This document shows positions 32,953 to 42,560 of a stretch of 64,000 nt of DNA, piece by piece; positions within the stretch are counted from its first letter, which is position 1; every line of letters begins with the position of its first letter. The stretch spans positions 1,481,001 through 1,545,000 of the forward strand of contig OY829661.1 of assembly GCA_963691815.1 (NCBI GenBank), read 5' to 3'. Source of the DNA: Echiichthys vipera. Lineage: Eukaryota > Chordata > Actinopteri > Perciformes > Trachinidae. Made by a program: the position numbers and the translations under genes. The notes below the pieces were generated by a model. The model was not told the DNA's origin, ran no database searches, and saw only the letters and a program-made list of their open reading frames with translations.

Positions 32953-33347
32953 TGTCATGGCTCGGGCTGCCCCGATTTATTCGGGGACGTATGTTTGTGT
33001 GCACCCTGCTCTTTTCTGTGTTTACTTTCAGCCAGCTCTGACTCCACTCCTGTGCCAGATAAGTGCGTCTCATCGGTAGAGCTTGTCGCCAGCGTTCTCT
33101 GCGTCTTGGTAATACTTTTACATTTGAAGATAATCTTGCCCTAACTTTGTTTTTGTTCTCCTCGTCAGCTCGGTGCCTCGCCGCCCTGCCTGCCACACGC
33201 TCGCCTCCAGCCGCATGCCAACGCGGACACCTTATGTTAATCCCTTTGGACACTTTCTGTTAATCTTATTGAACTTTGTTAATAAACTCTTGTGATCATT
33301 CGCTCAGTCTTCCGCTCTTGGGTCCCCCTCCTTGACGATCTGTAACA
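32953..33347 (+). mobile_element. 3' LTR of G3
   Basis: It is preceded by the polypurine tract AGGGGGGAGGTAC and starts TGTCATGG. AATAAA lies near 33282 and it ends CTGTAACA before the CTTCC duplication. It lacks about 125 bp present in the 5' LTR. Confidence 0.9.
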
Positions 33348-33477
33348 CTTCCCCTTGCACATTTTACTTTCTCCATCTGTGCCTCCCTTCCTTTTTTTTT
33401 CTTCTTTCAATCTCTTTTCTTTCTGTTTTTTTCCATATACATTGTAAAAACTTTCGAAAAATAAAGTTAAAAAAAAC

Positions 33478-33544
33478 TACAAACTAAAATGACAGCTTGA
33501 CTCAAAGATTAGACTAAAAGTAAAACAGGCCGCCAAAAACAACA
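33478..33544 (+). mobile_element. hAT-like element, continuation after L1
   Basis: GACTCAAAGATTAGACTAAA and AGTAAAACAGGCCGCCAAAA match the corresponding segment of copy 2 at 40690-40745, showing where the hAT-like element resumes on the far side of L1. Confidence 0.6.
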
Positions 33545-34838
33545 CTAACCTGATGTATGCTAACATTAAGAGTGCATACATCTCTTCTTCTCTCCCCCCT
33601 CTGGGCAGGTCAGATCATAACCTGGTTTACCTAAAACCCTGCGATGTGACTCTGGTGAAGAGGAAGCCTACGGCCACAAGGACTGAGGAGGTGGTCTGAG
33701 GAGGCTTATGAGACACTGCAGGGCTGCTTTGAAGTGACTGAGTGGCCTGCACTTTGTGAGCCGCACAGGGAGGACAACGATGTGCATCATGGACTACATA
33801 CATTTTTGTGTGGACTGCAATGTCCCAGCTTGGACTGTATCCTGCTACGCCAAGAACAAACCCTGAATCACCAAGGCCACCCTGAATGAAAAGAAGAGAA
33901 CATTCAGAGATGGCAACCATGATGAGGTGAGGAGAGTGCAAGGGGTTCTCAGTATTAAAATGTGGTGGCTAAAGAAAATTATAGAAGAAAGTTGCAGAAC
34001 AAACTCCAGCGAAACAACATGAGGGATGTGTGGAATGGCATGATCACCGGGTTACAGAAGACTGGTAGGAGGACCATGTGAACCAGGCCAACGAACTGAA
34101 CATTTTTTTTTCAATAGGTTTAATACGGCGGCCCATCCGCCACAGGACTCTGCTGTTGCCTGCCCCTCAACTAATGCCACTTTACCTCCCCTTACTCTTC
34201 CTCCTTACAGCCCCTTTGTCTGCCCCTCACCACCTCACTTCACACTTACCTATAACACTCCTCATCTGCCGGACGATGCTGAAGGTGTTTTATGAGTCTT
34301 TTGTGGCCAGAGCGATCTTCCTCACTGTCACATGCTGGGGCAGTGGGCTGAAGGTCGCAGACACCAACAGACTGAACAAACTGATCAGGAGGCCAGTGAT
34401 GTCGTGGGGCAGGAGCTGGACACCCTGACGACCGTGGCAGAGAGGAGGATGCTGTCCAGGCTCCAGTCTATCCAGGACAATGTCTCCCACCCTCTCTATG
34501 ACACACTGGCCCAGAAGAGGAGCACCTTCAGCAGGAGACTCCTCGCACCCAGATGCACCACAGAGTGCCACAGGAAATCTTTCCTGCCTGTGGTCATTAA
34601 ACTATACAATGCATCCCTTGGAGAACCTGTCACCTCCTCTCTGTAATTCAGACTCAACCACAGACAATCTATGATCATGTATATACTTCACTACTGTAAA
34701 TATTCATTTCTGTAAATTCAAATTTCTTTATTCTGATTAGTCTGTATAATATTTATTGTTTGTATATCTGGAGTTATGTAACAAAAATACCCCCCCCCCC
34801 CCCGGGATTATTAAAGTATTTCTGATTCTGATTCTGAA
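33545..34838 (+). pseudogene. Rex1/Babar-type LINE (CR1 group), RT deleted
   Basis: It begins MYANIKSAYISSSLPPLGRS, then DHNLVYL (end of the endonuclease) and the linker EAYETLQGCFEVTEW, HFCVDCNVPAWTVSC, EKKRTFRDGN. It then jumps to the C-terminal part, MLKVFYESFVARAIF, TCWGSGLKVADTNRLNKLIR, SFLPVVIKLYNASL. The whole RT core is deleted at about 34100-34260. A 16-base C run (34788-34803) and a GATTCT repeat tail end the copy. The tail and the linker fit Rex1; clade assignment within CR1 is moderately certain. Confidence 0.78.
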
Positions 34839-34908
34839 TTGTTTCAGTGATGATACTTTGGCCATGAATAAAAAAAAATCATAATCACAATTACTTTTAT
34901 TCTCAACA
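34839..34908 (-). other. Possible 3' UTR of the candidate host exon
   Basis: On the minus strand an AATAAA signal (plus 34896-34901) falls a few bases after the TAA stop of the exon at 34909-35097. A T-rich stretch follows. Confidence 0.35.
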
Positions 34909-35097
34909 TTAACAAAAGAACATGGCCTGCAGGGGAATCTGTCCGACCAATGGTTGAAGAATGGTAAAAGTAACAAAAGTAACAGTCAAATCGTCTTGAT
35001 TCATCCAGCACCTGATCTCTCGATGATCGTTTCGAAGGATTTTCTCTGCATAAAATCTGGAAAAACCCTCAAATCTCATCAGGATGTCAATTGTGGC
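34909..35097 (-). CDS. Candidate terminal coding exon of an unidentified host gene
   Basis: On the minus strand a pyrimidine-containing tract and CTTATGCAG precede an open block of 62 codons and a TAA, starting ATIDILMRFEGFSRFYAEKI and containing LRNDHREIRCWMNQDD. An AATAAA signal follows within about 15 bases. It has none of the family features of the surrounding elements and no stop or frame damage. I do not recognise the protein. It could be a real last exon, or an exon of an undescribed transposon, or chance. If real, earlier exons lie to the right, possibly beyond the HERO-like LINE. Confidence 0.35.
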   Translation of the reverse strand, partial: ATIDILMRFEGFSRFYAEKILRNDHREIRCWMNQDDLTVTFVTFTILQPLVGQIPLQAMFFC

Positions 35098-35349
35098 CTG
35101 CATAAGTGAAAACATTTAAGTTCAGGACAACATAGGAAAAATATAAACAAGGAAGAGGACACATTACCATTAATTATATTTATGAATAGTCGATAGAACT
35201 ACGACTAATAATAATAATTGAATCATTGTTATTAGGATTTCTATTAATAATATTGATCAATAACATTGGATAGACAAATGATTATGGCTTCTCACATTTA
35301 GGCTAATCTGCTAAGAGTGATAAACAGGAAAAGATGATCTGTTGTATAG
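35098..35349. other. Unassigned AT-rich sequence
   Basis: Rich in TAATAA-type simple sequence. If the neighbouring exon is real this would be intron. Confidence 0.35.
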
Positions 35350-35533
35350 GACTAAGTGTTGATATCCCTCAATACATTCACACTTAAGGCACCCAAGGGA
35401 CTCAAGTGAGTGATGGCATCCTTCGGGTTGTCAAGTGGGCGCCCTCTTTCACTGGTGTTTTAACCCACAACACCTCAAGAGGGTTCAGCAGTGAGACCCA
35501 GCGTTCCAGGTTCACTCCCTAGATGCCATCAGC

Positions 35534-36283
35534 TCACTTGAAGGCCCAGGTTGGATCCTTTCTTTTCATCCACAGCCACTGGCTCCCTTTATCAGCAGCC
35601 CCAGAGAGGTCCTTCCCTCGCACTACCATCTCCCTGAGTAACCTAGATGTTGAGGTGGCTACAAACAATCTGCAGCCTACTTCCACTGGGTGTACCATCG
35701 CCTTCCAGCCTTGTTGACCTTGCTGCAAGGTCAGCATACTTCAGCTTCTTCCGCTCGTAGGCCTCCTCCACTGCACCTTCCCACGGCACTGTGAGCTCTA
35801 TAATGTAAACAAGCTTGAGCGAGGGTTACCACATCGCTCCACCTTCCACCTTATCGCTCCTTATCACTTATTTAGCTTATTTTATTTCAATGTGCTGCTA
35901 AACTGCACAGTGCGTATGGTTGTATATTGTATATACCTAAGCTTAACCAAAATGTCTGTTGCACTCTGTCACACTTAGTTATTGTTTGAATTATTTTATA
36001 TTAGCTTTATATTGATTTGATTATGTTAGCTTATTGTCACGCTGATCCTTTCCCACCTTTGTATTGAAACTGTTGCACAATAATTTCCCTCCGGATAAAT
36101 AAAGCTTCTTGAATCTTGAATCTTGAACAAGGTCCGGTCGCAGGTTGGTGGAGGCAATCTCAGGTGGGAAGCAGAGTTTCTTGTCCAGGTCTGCTAGCAG
36201 CTTCCAGTCAACTCTTATGGTGGCGAAATTGGCCTGTCCCTCTCAGACAAATGGTGTTGGCTGCTAACGGGGAGGGAAGGCAT
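35534..36283 (-). pseudogene. HERO-like LINE: restriction-like endonuclease domain, split
   Basis: Upstream half: DWKLLADLDKKLCFPPEIAS, TNLRPDLV. Downstream half: YIIELTVPWEGAVEEAYERK, then EVGCRLFVATSTSRLLREM and WLWMKRKDPTW. The R-P-D and E-L-T blocks are the catalytic core of the endonuclease that nicks the target. A short retroposon with AACAAG duplications sits exactly between PDLV and YIIEL. There is a stop between NAKT and this domain, and a frame change near 35720. Confidence 0.85.
35814..36125 (+). mobile_element. Short retroposon (LINE tail or SINE) with CTTGAAT tail
   Basis: The insert ends TTTCCCTCCGGATAAATAAAG and three CTTGAAT-type repeats, a non-LTR 3' end. AACAAG flanks both sides (35808-35813 and 36126-36131), a target duplication. 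Without it the host LINE frame reads straight through. Its 5' part is not recognised, so whether it is a SINE or a truncated LINE is open. Confidence 0.8.
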
Positions 36284-37801
36284 TCACGTCTTTGCGTTGA
36301 CCGCTGCAAGACACCTTAGCACCTGGTTGTGCCGCCAGGTGTAATGGCCCTGGGTGAGGCTGGTCCTGCATCCCACCAAGATGTGCCGCGGTGTTGCTGG
36401 ACTTGGACATAGTGGGCACATGGGGTCTTCGCCATACCAGTGGCTTAGGTTTGCAGGAGAGGGCAATACATCATAGGCAGCCCTGATGGTAAAGCTCGCC
36501 CCGAAAGTCTCCATCTCCCACAGATCTTTCCAGGAGATCTTCCTCTTCTCCACTCCTTCCCATGCCATCCACTGCCCTTGCTTTGCCTCCGTCACAGCTT
36601 GTGCGTGCCTTCCTGCTTCCTCTTCCCGCCGTACCTCCTGGACCCCCAGCTTGCGTCTCTCAGCCGGATTGGCCTTAATCCAGGCCAGTGTTCTGGCCCC
36701 AAGACCAAGACCGCTCCTCCCCTCCTGAACTCGGCCTGCAATGTCCCTTTGTCTGAGTGCTGCCTTTTCCTGCTCAGTTGCAGTCAACGGGGTCCACTTC
36801 CTTCCGGTAGCCAGGATGGGTGCCGCTTGGGCTACAAATGGATCGCTCGAATCCAGCAACATCATCTCCAGTCGGACCTTGGCGCACTTATACTCCTCTC
36901 TCAGACTGGAAATGGGCAGGTGTAACATCTCTTTGCCGTAGAGCCCAATGCTGCTCAGGCATCTGGGAAGGCCAAGCCACTTTCTTGCATATGAGTTAAC
37001 CAGTCTCTCCAGCTTTTCCACCTTTGAGATCTGAACTTCATAGAGGGTTAGTGGCCACAGAAGACGTGGGAGTAGTCCATACTGCATGCACCAGAGATTC
37101 AGCTTGCCTGGAAGCAGGGTTCTGTCGATGTTCTCCAGACCCCTGGCTACCTCCTTCCTGAGCTGCTCCACCTGCTCTTTGTCTTTGAGGGACGCATCAT
37201 ACCAGCGACTTAGGCTCTTCACAGGTTTCTCGGAGACTGTTGGAATGCCTTCCTTGCCAATGTGGATGCGGTGGTCTGACAGCTTCCCCTTGACAATGGA
37301 GATGCTCCTGGACTTGCTCGGCTTGATCTTAATGCAAGCCAACTTGATGTTGTCCTGGAGTTTTCCTAGCAGCCGTACTGTGCAAGCCTTGGGTGTGATC
37401 AATGTCATGAGGTCATCCATATAGGCCCTGACTGGCAGCAGCCTCAGCCCAGATCTTATTTTCCGTCCGCCAACCACCCATCGAGAGGCCCATATGATGA
37501 CCTCCATGGCTAGGGTGAAGACCAGCGGGGACATGGTGCAGCCGGCCATGATTCCCACTTCCAGATGTTGCCACGTCGTGGTGTACTCTGATGTTGTCAC
37601 GCAGAGCTGGATGTCCTGGAAGTAGGCCTTGACCAGGATTGTAAGAGCTGGTGGGACTCTGAAGTAGTCAAAAGCTGTCCACAGGAGGTTGTGAGGGACT
37701 GAGCCAAAGGCATTCGCAAGATCCAGGAACACCACGTGGAGATCTTTACCCTCCTTCTTGGCAACCTGAATCTGATGCCACATGACACTAGCATGTTCCA
37801 C
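36284..37801 (-). pseudogene. HERO-like LINE reverse transcriptase, 505-residue open frame
   Basis: RT motifs are VVFLDLANAFGSVPHNLL (23-40, first catalytic Asp), GIMAGCTMSPLVF (83-95) and RAYMDDLMTL (125-134, YMDD at 127-130), so the polymerase site is intact. Then come KPSKSRS and PVKSLSRWYDASLKD (thumb), KWLGLPRCLSSIGLYG, DVLPSPANLSHWYGE, and the zinc motif C462, C465, H473, C478 followed by WRHNQVL. The apparent Met start is internal; similarity continues upstream in other frames. It is the longest undisturbed RT reading in the window and so relatively young. Confidence 0.9.
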
Positions 37802-38165
37802 ACATCCTGAGAAGTCTGAAATGCCTGCTTTCTGAATTGACTTGTCAATCGTGTTGTTTCTTTGCAGCTATCCTGCCAGCCTATCACGAACGCTGAAGAA
37901 AATTTTTCCCTCGACATTTAAAAGGCTGATCGATTTGGCGGAACTGGACGATTTCTGATGAGTCCTTTTCCTTGGGAATAAGGATCCCTCTGGCTCTCCG
38001 CCAAGATGCTGGTATCTCCTTCTTTTGCCACACAACTTTCATCAGCTTCCAGAGGCAGGACATCTGGCGCATTTTTGGAGAGTCTGTATGTTGGGGCCTG
38101 GGGCTGACGCAGCCATTGCTCTACACATGGTTTTGTCCACTTTACTCCACTGGGGTGGACTGATT
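37802..38165 (-). pseudogene. HERO-like LINE: RT N-terminal region, frameshifted
   Basis: Minus-strand frames give QAPTYRLSKNAPDVLPLEAD, LWKLMKVVWQKKEIPASWRR, ARGILIPKEKDSSEIVQFRQ, then EGKIFFSV and NNTIDKSIQKAGISDFSGC, the RT fingers leading into the long frame. At least three frame changes occur in 350 bases. Similarity stops at about 38165, the 5' truncation point. Confidence 0.85.
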
Positions 38166-39039
38166 GTATTAAAAATACAAAAAAACAAACAAACACACTC
38201 CACGGATCACTCAACTGGCCCAAACAACAGGACAGGTCCCAGAGGAGGTATTCAGGGCCATTCATTTTAGTGCCCTTTGTGCCAGTAACAAGCTGCTCAT
38301 GACCGCTGTGACACAGGTTGCAACCAGTGTCTTGGTGGTTGTGACTCCAGGTCTGTGCCAGAGACCACTGGTCCTGACCACACGGATCTTCATAATCAAT
38401 AATCATACTATATCTGATGTAGTGCATTATATAGACAAAGATTATGATCTCTGACATTTATTGTGCTGCTAAAACGACCGGAAAGGGGAAGAAATACTGA
38501 GGCCGCTTCACAGACCACAGGGACCACAGCTCAGACCACAGAGACCACAGCTCAGACCACAAAGACCTAAAAAAAACACAGCTCAGACCACAGAGACCAC
38601 AGCTCAGACCACTGAGGAGCTTGTCACGACCAGTTACTCTAGCGCCCCTAGTGGCAGTAACCGCTGGTCTCTGCCAGAGACCATGGTCCACCACAGAATC
38701 GGCTAATTTAGTGTAGTGCTGTAGTACCTCAATATAGTCACTCGATGGCAGTAAAGAACCACATATGATCGATAGATAGACAGATTTCATTTGTAACAAA
38801 ACTGTGAAGTCACTGGGGATCATCAGCAAACTGTGAAATTTCTTAATTTCCTATTTTATTCATGATTCATCCCAATCAGTTGGATTTATGGTAATATTGT
38901 TTGGCAAATCCATGCCCCTCCAATCTTCATGAACTTTATTTTCTGCAAAAACGTTTTGTAACTCAAATCATCTGTTCCCCTGTTGAAAAAAAACTAATAT
39001 TATTTCAGTATGTGATATAACTATTCATCAGATATGTGA
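38166..39039. other. Unassigned sequence with a minisatellite
   Basis: No gene is recognised. Two stretches (about 38260-38400 and 38630-38700) share CCAGT, GGTCTCTGCCAGAGACCA and similar blocks and may be ends of an unknown repeat. Confidence 0.4.
38505..38625 (+). repeat. About 21-bp minisatellite
   Basis: Tandem units of the form CAGACCACAGAGACCACAGCT, about five copies, interrupted once by a short A-rich insert (CTAAAAAAAACA). Confidence 0.85.
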
Positions 39040-39394
39040 CATATACGACGTGACTTCCTCAATCCCTAACCGCGCATTATTTAGTTTCTGAAGATGCCGC
39101 TGCTGTGGGTCAGCGTTAACGTTTGTGTTAGCGTTAACGACAACTAAAGAAACATGAGAACAAAGTCTGACACCAGCCGGGGCTCGTGTTTGGAGAAATG
39201 CTACCACAAAATAACAGGAAAAAACACCACTAATCTTAAGAGACACCTCAGAGCATTCCATAATGACATTTAGGTAAGTCAAGACATAACGTAACGACAC
39301 TTTCTGTTTTAGAAAGCTCATGCGACATGAGGCTACGGTTAATGTGTCGGGTTTTAACGCTAGCTTTAGACGTTAGCCACTGGAGCTGCGAACA

Positions 39395-39395
<1 letters not shown>

Positions 39396-39456
<61 letters not shown>

Positions 39457-39562
39457 ACTAGTGTGTGTGTGTGTGTCTGTGTCTGTGTGTGAGAGTAGCG
39501 TGCGTGTGTGTGTGTGAGTGTGTGACTAACGTGTGTGTTTGTGTGTGTGTGTGTGTATTTGT
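39396..39562 (+). repeat. (GT)n microsatellite
   Basis: A long TG/GT run, about 28 units pure at the left and interrupted further right. Copy 1 of the host element has only a short TGTGTG here, so it expanded after insertion. Confidence 0.95.
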
Positions 39563-39868
39563 TTGTGAGAGTGTAAAGTGTGTTTTTAGTTCCTACCTGA
39601 CTGACTCACTCTATAAGTGCACTAAACTTCCCCTTGTTGGCCAAATACTTTCACTAGTTTTGTATTTCACAGAGCAAATCACACTGAACTGAATTTGGCA
39701 TCAACATAAATTGGATTACTTATTCTAGACCTGTACATGCTGTAAACTTAAGATACCTGCATGGGTTTGGCTCAAAGGAAATGTTGGTTTTGTCAATACT
39801 ACTAGGTACTTTTATCATATTGATTAAATATAATTGCATTACTAAAAAGAGACTAATATACAATTTCC

Positions 39869-40047
39869 GTCTACTAAAACTAGACTAAAATGCTCAGACT
39901 TTTCGTCGACTAAAACTAGACTAAAATACTCAGACTTTTTGTCGACTAAAACTAGACAAAAATGCTCAGACTTTTAGTCGACTAAAACTAGACTAAAACG
40001 CTCAGACTTTTCATCGACTAAAACTAGACTAAAATGCTCAGACTTTT
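39869..40047 (+). repeat. 35-bp subterminal tandem array
   Basis: About five units of GTCGACTAAAACTAGACTAA followed by AATGCTCAGACTTTT. The array continues at 40659-40712 after a transposon insertion. Each unit contains the small palindrome AGTCGACT. Arrays like this near the ends of hAT elements can serve as transposase binding sites. Confidence 0.9.
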
Positions 40048-40658
40048 AGGGCGCACTCACACTGTCCTTCCGCACCAGGCCAAAACGGGTTTTTCGGCTA
40101 AAGCCTAGTGCGTTTGACCAGTGTGAGTGCACCCGCTCCGCGCATAACTGCGGCCAGCTGGCCGTCCACGGGCCGTCTGGGAGAGGTGGGCTTTTGTAGA
40201 GCGCATTTGCACATGTACGAGCACGAGCGTGCGCACGTGTACGAGCACGAGCACGAGCACGAGGCCTATGGCGGTTCTGATGTCATTTATGTGCGCCTGT
40301 TCGGATATAGAAAATAGAAGGATGGACCATGCGCGGACATTTAACAACAACAACAATGGCGGCGAAAGGTTCACGTTGGTGTGATGCGGAGGTGGAGTGT
40401 TTACTGCAGATTGGTCGGACAAGACGCAAAAAAACTCAGAGGTCTATGGAAAGATTTGTAAACAAAGCGATGCATTGCGATGACGTCATCAATGCGTGTG
40501 ACGTGTTACGACGTGATGACATATAGGCAGGCAAGAAGCATTGGCCGAGGCCCAGGCAGTGTGAGTACAAACGGGCTGGCAAGAGGGGGGAGAGGGAGGG
40601 GGGGACAAGTACCCTAAAGCCCAGGGCGCGGTACGGAGGGACAGTGTGAGTGTGCCCT
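40048..40658 (+). mobile_element. Non-autonomous DNA transposon with Myb/SANT-like remnant, copy 2
   Basis: Ends are AGGGCGCACTCACACTGTCC and its inverse ...GGACAGTGTGAGTGTGCCCT. It is the same element as 8510-9100 in opposite orientation. The plus strand starts MAAKGSRWCDAEVECLLQIG (from about 40355), a Myb/SANT-like N-terminus, then RRKKTQRSMERFVNKA. A tandem of GAGCAC hexamers lies near 40218-40262. It inserted into the 35-bp array of the hAT-like element. Confidence 0.75.
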
Positions 40659-40750
40659 CAGTCGACTAAATCTAGACTAAAATGCTCAGACTTTTAGTCG
40701 ACTAAAACTAGACTACGCTAAAAGTAAAACAGGCTGCCAAAAAACACTAC
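40659..40750 (+). mobile_element. hAT-like copy 2, remaining end
   Basis: The 35-bp array resumes (GTCGACTAAATCTAGACTAA) and passes into AAAGTAAAACAGGCTGCCAA, collinear with 33510-33530. Confidence 0.65.
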
Positions 40751-40842
40751 ATGGCGGCCATTACTAACCTCTTGGAGCAGCACCGCATGGCCCTCTCTGC
40801 CGAGTTTAAAGCCCTCTCCGTCGACCTCAAAGCCTCCATTCA
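40751..40842 (+). pseudogene. Possible L1-like ORF1 N-terminus
   Basis: The open stretch starts MAAITNLLEQHRMALSAEFK, which resembles the start of fish L1 ORF1 proteins, and is cut after about 30 residues where L2 begins. Too short for certainty. Confidence 0.35.
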
Positions 40843-41772
40843 CTCATTACTCACTGTTTTAATCACACCCTCAACCTTATTTTGGCTAATGGTGTGGAAA
40901 TCAATGACTTAATAGTCTTTTCACAGAATCCTATTCCATCAGACCGTTATTTAATAACTTTTGAATTCATATTCAGGACTACTCACCTCTGGTCAAAAGT
41001 TTCTACACTAGATGTTTATCTGATAGTGCTGTAACTAGATTTAAGGAAGCGATTCCATCTGCATTTAATTTAATGCCTTATCCTAATATTCAAGATTCTT
41101 GCACTAACATTAGTTTCTCTGAAATTGATCACCTTGTTGACAGTGTTGCAGGCTCACTACGAACAACACTTGACTCTGTTGCTCCTTCAAAAAAGAAGAT
41201 AATGAAACAGAGGAAGTTAGCGCCCTGGTATAACTCACAAACCCGTGAATTAAAACAAATATCGCGAAAATTGAAAAGTAAGTGGCGTTCTACTAAATTG
41301 GAAGAATCTCGCTTAGTTTGGCATGAAAGTCTAAAAACATATAGGAAGGCCCTCCGTAATGCCAGAGCAGCCTATTACTTATCTTTAATAGAGAATAAGA
41401 ACAATCCTAGATTTCTTTCCACCACTGACAGAGAGCCACAGCTCTACTGAGCCATGTATTCCTATAACCCTCTGTAGTAACGACTTCATGACCTTCTTTA
41501 ATGACAAAATTATAACTAACAGAGGCAAAATCAATTCGCTTGACACCAAATTTTCTTCAAACCAAGGAACCTTAGAAACAACTGTACGACCTGATATATT
41601 CTTGGACTGCTTTTCTACAGTTGACCTAAACAAATTAACCTCTACTATTTACGTAACAAAGCCCTCTACTTTTCTCCTAGAGTCTATTCAAACTAGGTTA
41701 CTTAAAGAAGTGTTACCTTTGGTTAGCACTCCTGTATTAGATATGATCAACATGTCTTTATCAGCATGTTAT
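40843..41772 (+). pseudogene. L2-clade LINE, endonuclease end to RT start (second copy)
   Basis: It is collinear with 9500-10420 of the first L2: HCFNHTLNLILANGVEINDL, then FKEAIPSAFNLMPYPNIQDS, APWYNSQTRELKQISRKLKS and DCFSTVDLNKLTSTIY. Frames are shifted at about 40965 and 41410. It ends at NMSLSACY, where the ERV B LTR begins. The catalytic RT part is absent on this side. Confidence 0.9.
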
Positions 41773-42527
41773 TGAAGAATTAATAATCAATGAGTGAAGT
41801 ATCATAATCATGTGTTAGCGTGTGTATTAGTAATGATTAATGAGAGTGTGATAATAAGACGCAATAAGTATAATCATTTAAGAGTGTGATAGTGTGATTA
41901 TTTGTCCAGGCTCAAGCTTTTCTGCTTTCTGCAAAGCACACGAACCTTTGGCAGCCAGTCAAGGTCACAAGACAATGAAATAGCCAGCTTGCACAAACGC
42001 ACCTAGCAACTAGTTGAGATTAGAGAATTGCCGTTCGTAACCAACCATTTAAGGAGGCAGGAACAACCATATAAGGAAGCAGGGACAGGGATGATGAGAG
42101 TATGTGCTTCTTTCACAGATAAAGAAGAAGAGTTATGCGGAAACAGAGGTTATCCCGACGCGCGGGGAGGAAGATGAAGGCTGGACCAGCGGCTACTTTT
42201 GAAATACACATATGCATGCACAAGCAGACACATAAACCACGCCTTTGTAACAAGCATAAATGCTGGAGTAGTTAGAATAGATATCAGAACTTCTTGGCTC
42301 TGATCCTGGGTACCGTTTTGCACACAGTTACTCTAGATAGAGAATAGAACATTTCTCCAGACGTCTGTATCATCCGATGTCCATTTGCTAATAAATGCCT
42401 GCTGGCGCACTAAACTGCCAACGACGCTGCTGACTCCAGGAAGCCTCCTGTAGAATTTGAATTACACAATATATACTCTGTGAGGTCCTTCTGATTTGAC
42501 TAAAGTATTTTGTGTAAAATTCCTACA
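41773..42527 (+). mobile_element. 5' LTR of ERV B
   Basis: The 755-bp LTR runs from TGAAGAATTAATAATC to AAATTCCTACA. It has a TATAAG box near 42069 and AATAAA at 42390-42395, and a tRNA-Trp primer site begins 8 bases after its end. L2 coding is interrupted at its left edge. No 3' LTR of this element was found. Confidence 0.85.
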
Positions 42528-42535
42528 GAGAAACT

Positions 42536-42560
42536 TGGTGACCCCGGACGTGATTCTAAC
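42536..42560 (+). promoter_or_regulatory. Primer-binding site, tRNA-Trp (ERV B)
   Basis: TGGTGACCCCGGACGTGATT equals the complement of the tRNA-Trp 3' end except for one extra G after CCCC. The same primer is used by avian leukosis-type viruses. It marks the start of minus-strand DNA synthesis. Confidence 0.85.

Larger units (their letters stand above)
29735..33347 (+). mobile_element. Ty3/Gypsy chromovirus G3, internally deleted
   Basis: The element is flanked by CTTCC on both sides (29730-29734 and 33348-33352), a 5-bp target duplication inside L1. The 5' LTR starts TGTAATGGCTCGGG and the 3' LTR TGTCATGGCTCGGG. Order is gag, zinc knuckle, protease, RT, integrase, chromodomain, with the LTR end, primer site, gag start, RT fingers, RNase H and part of the integrase core deleted. 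Confidence 0.93.
24013..33477 (+). mobile_element. L1 (Tx1/Swimmer-like) LINE carrying four later insertions
   Basis: ORF1 and ORF2 segments of one plus-strand L1 occur in order and end in a 3' UTR with AATAAAGTTAAAAAAAA (33461-33476). Between them lie a solo LTR, an L2 tail, a Harbinger MITE and Gypsy G3, and L1 sequence resumes correctly after each. The L1 is 5'-truncated and inserted into the hAT-like element. Large parts of the reverse transcriptase are also deleted. Confidence 0.85.
35350..38165 (-). mobile_element. HERO-like LINE with restriction-like endonuclease (R2-type organisation)
   Basis: A minus-strand non-LTR element with RT, a CCHC/RHN region and a C-terminal restriction-like endonuclease, the order of R2, NeSL and HERO LINEs. 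The presumed 3' UTR (35350-35533) reads on from the ORF. It is 5'-truncated at about 38165 and carries one later insertion (35814-36125). HERO is favoured over R2 by the A..GCT(M/I)S and DLANAFGS(V/I)PH motifs; this clade call is from memory. Confidence 0.75.
39040..40047 (+). mobile_element. hAT-like element with BED-finger exon, copy 2
   Basis: Exon block 39154-39273 starts MRTKSDTSRGSC and ends KITGKNTTNLKRHLRAFHND, then a donor GTAAGTC. The H-x4-H end of a BED finger is present, but the usual C-x-x-C is reduced to C-x3-C. Sequence before and after is collinear with copy 1 at 23155-24012 at roughly 85-90 percent. Downstream are a GT microsatellite and a subterminal tandem array. Presumed hAT from the BED exon; no transposase body is present. 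Confidence 0.65.

Noticed and set aside
36284..37801. Domesticated reverse transcriptase gene
   Set aside because: Flanking frames are the same LINE with frameshifts and a truncated 5' end; there is no promoter or splice evidence.
39465..39692. Cys/Val-rich small open reading
   Set aside because: It is a translation of the GT microsatellite.
39869..40047. CRISPR-like 35-bp repeats
   Set aside because: Tandem with no spacers, eukaryotic context, part of a DNA transposon.
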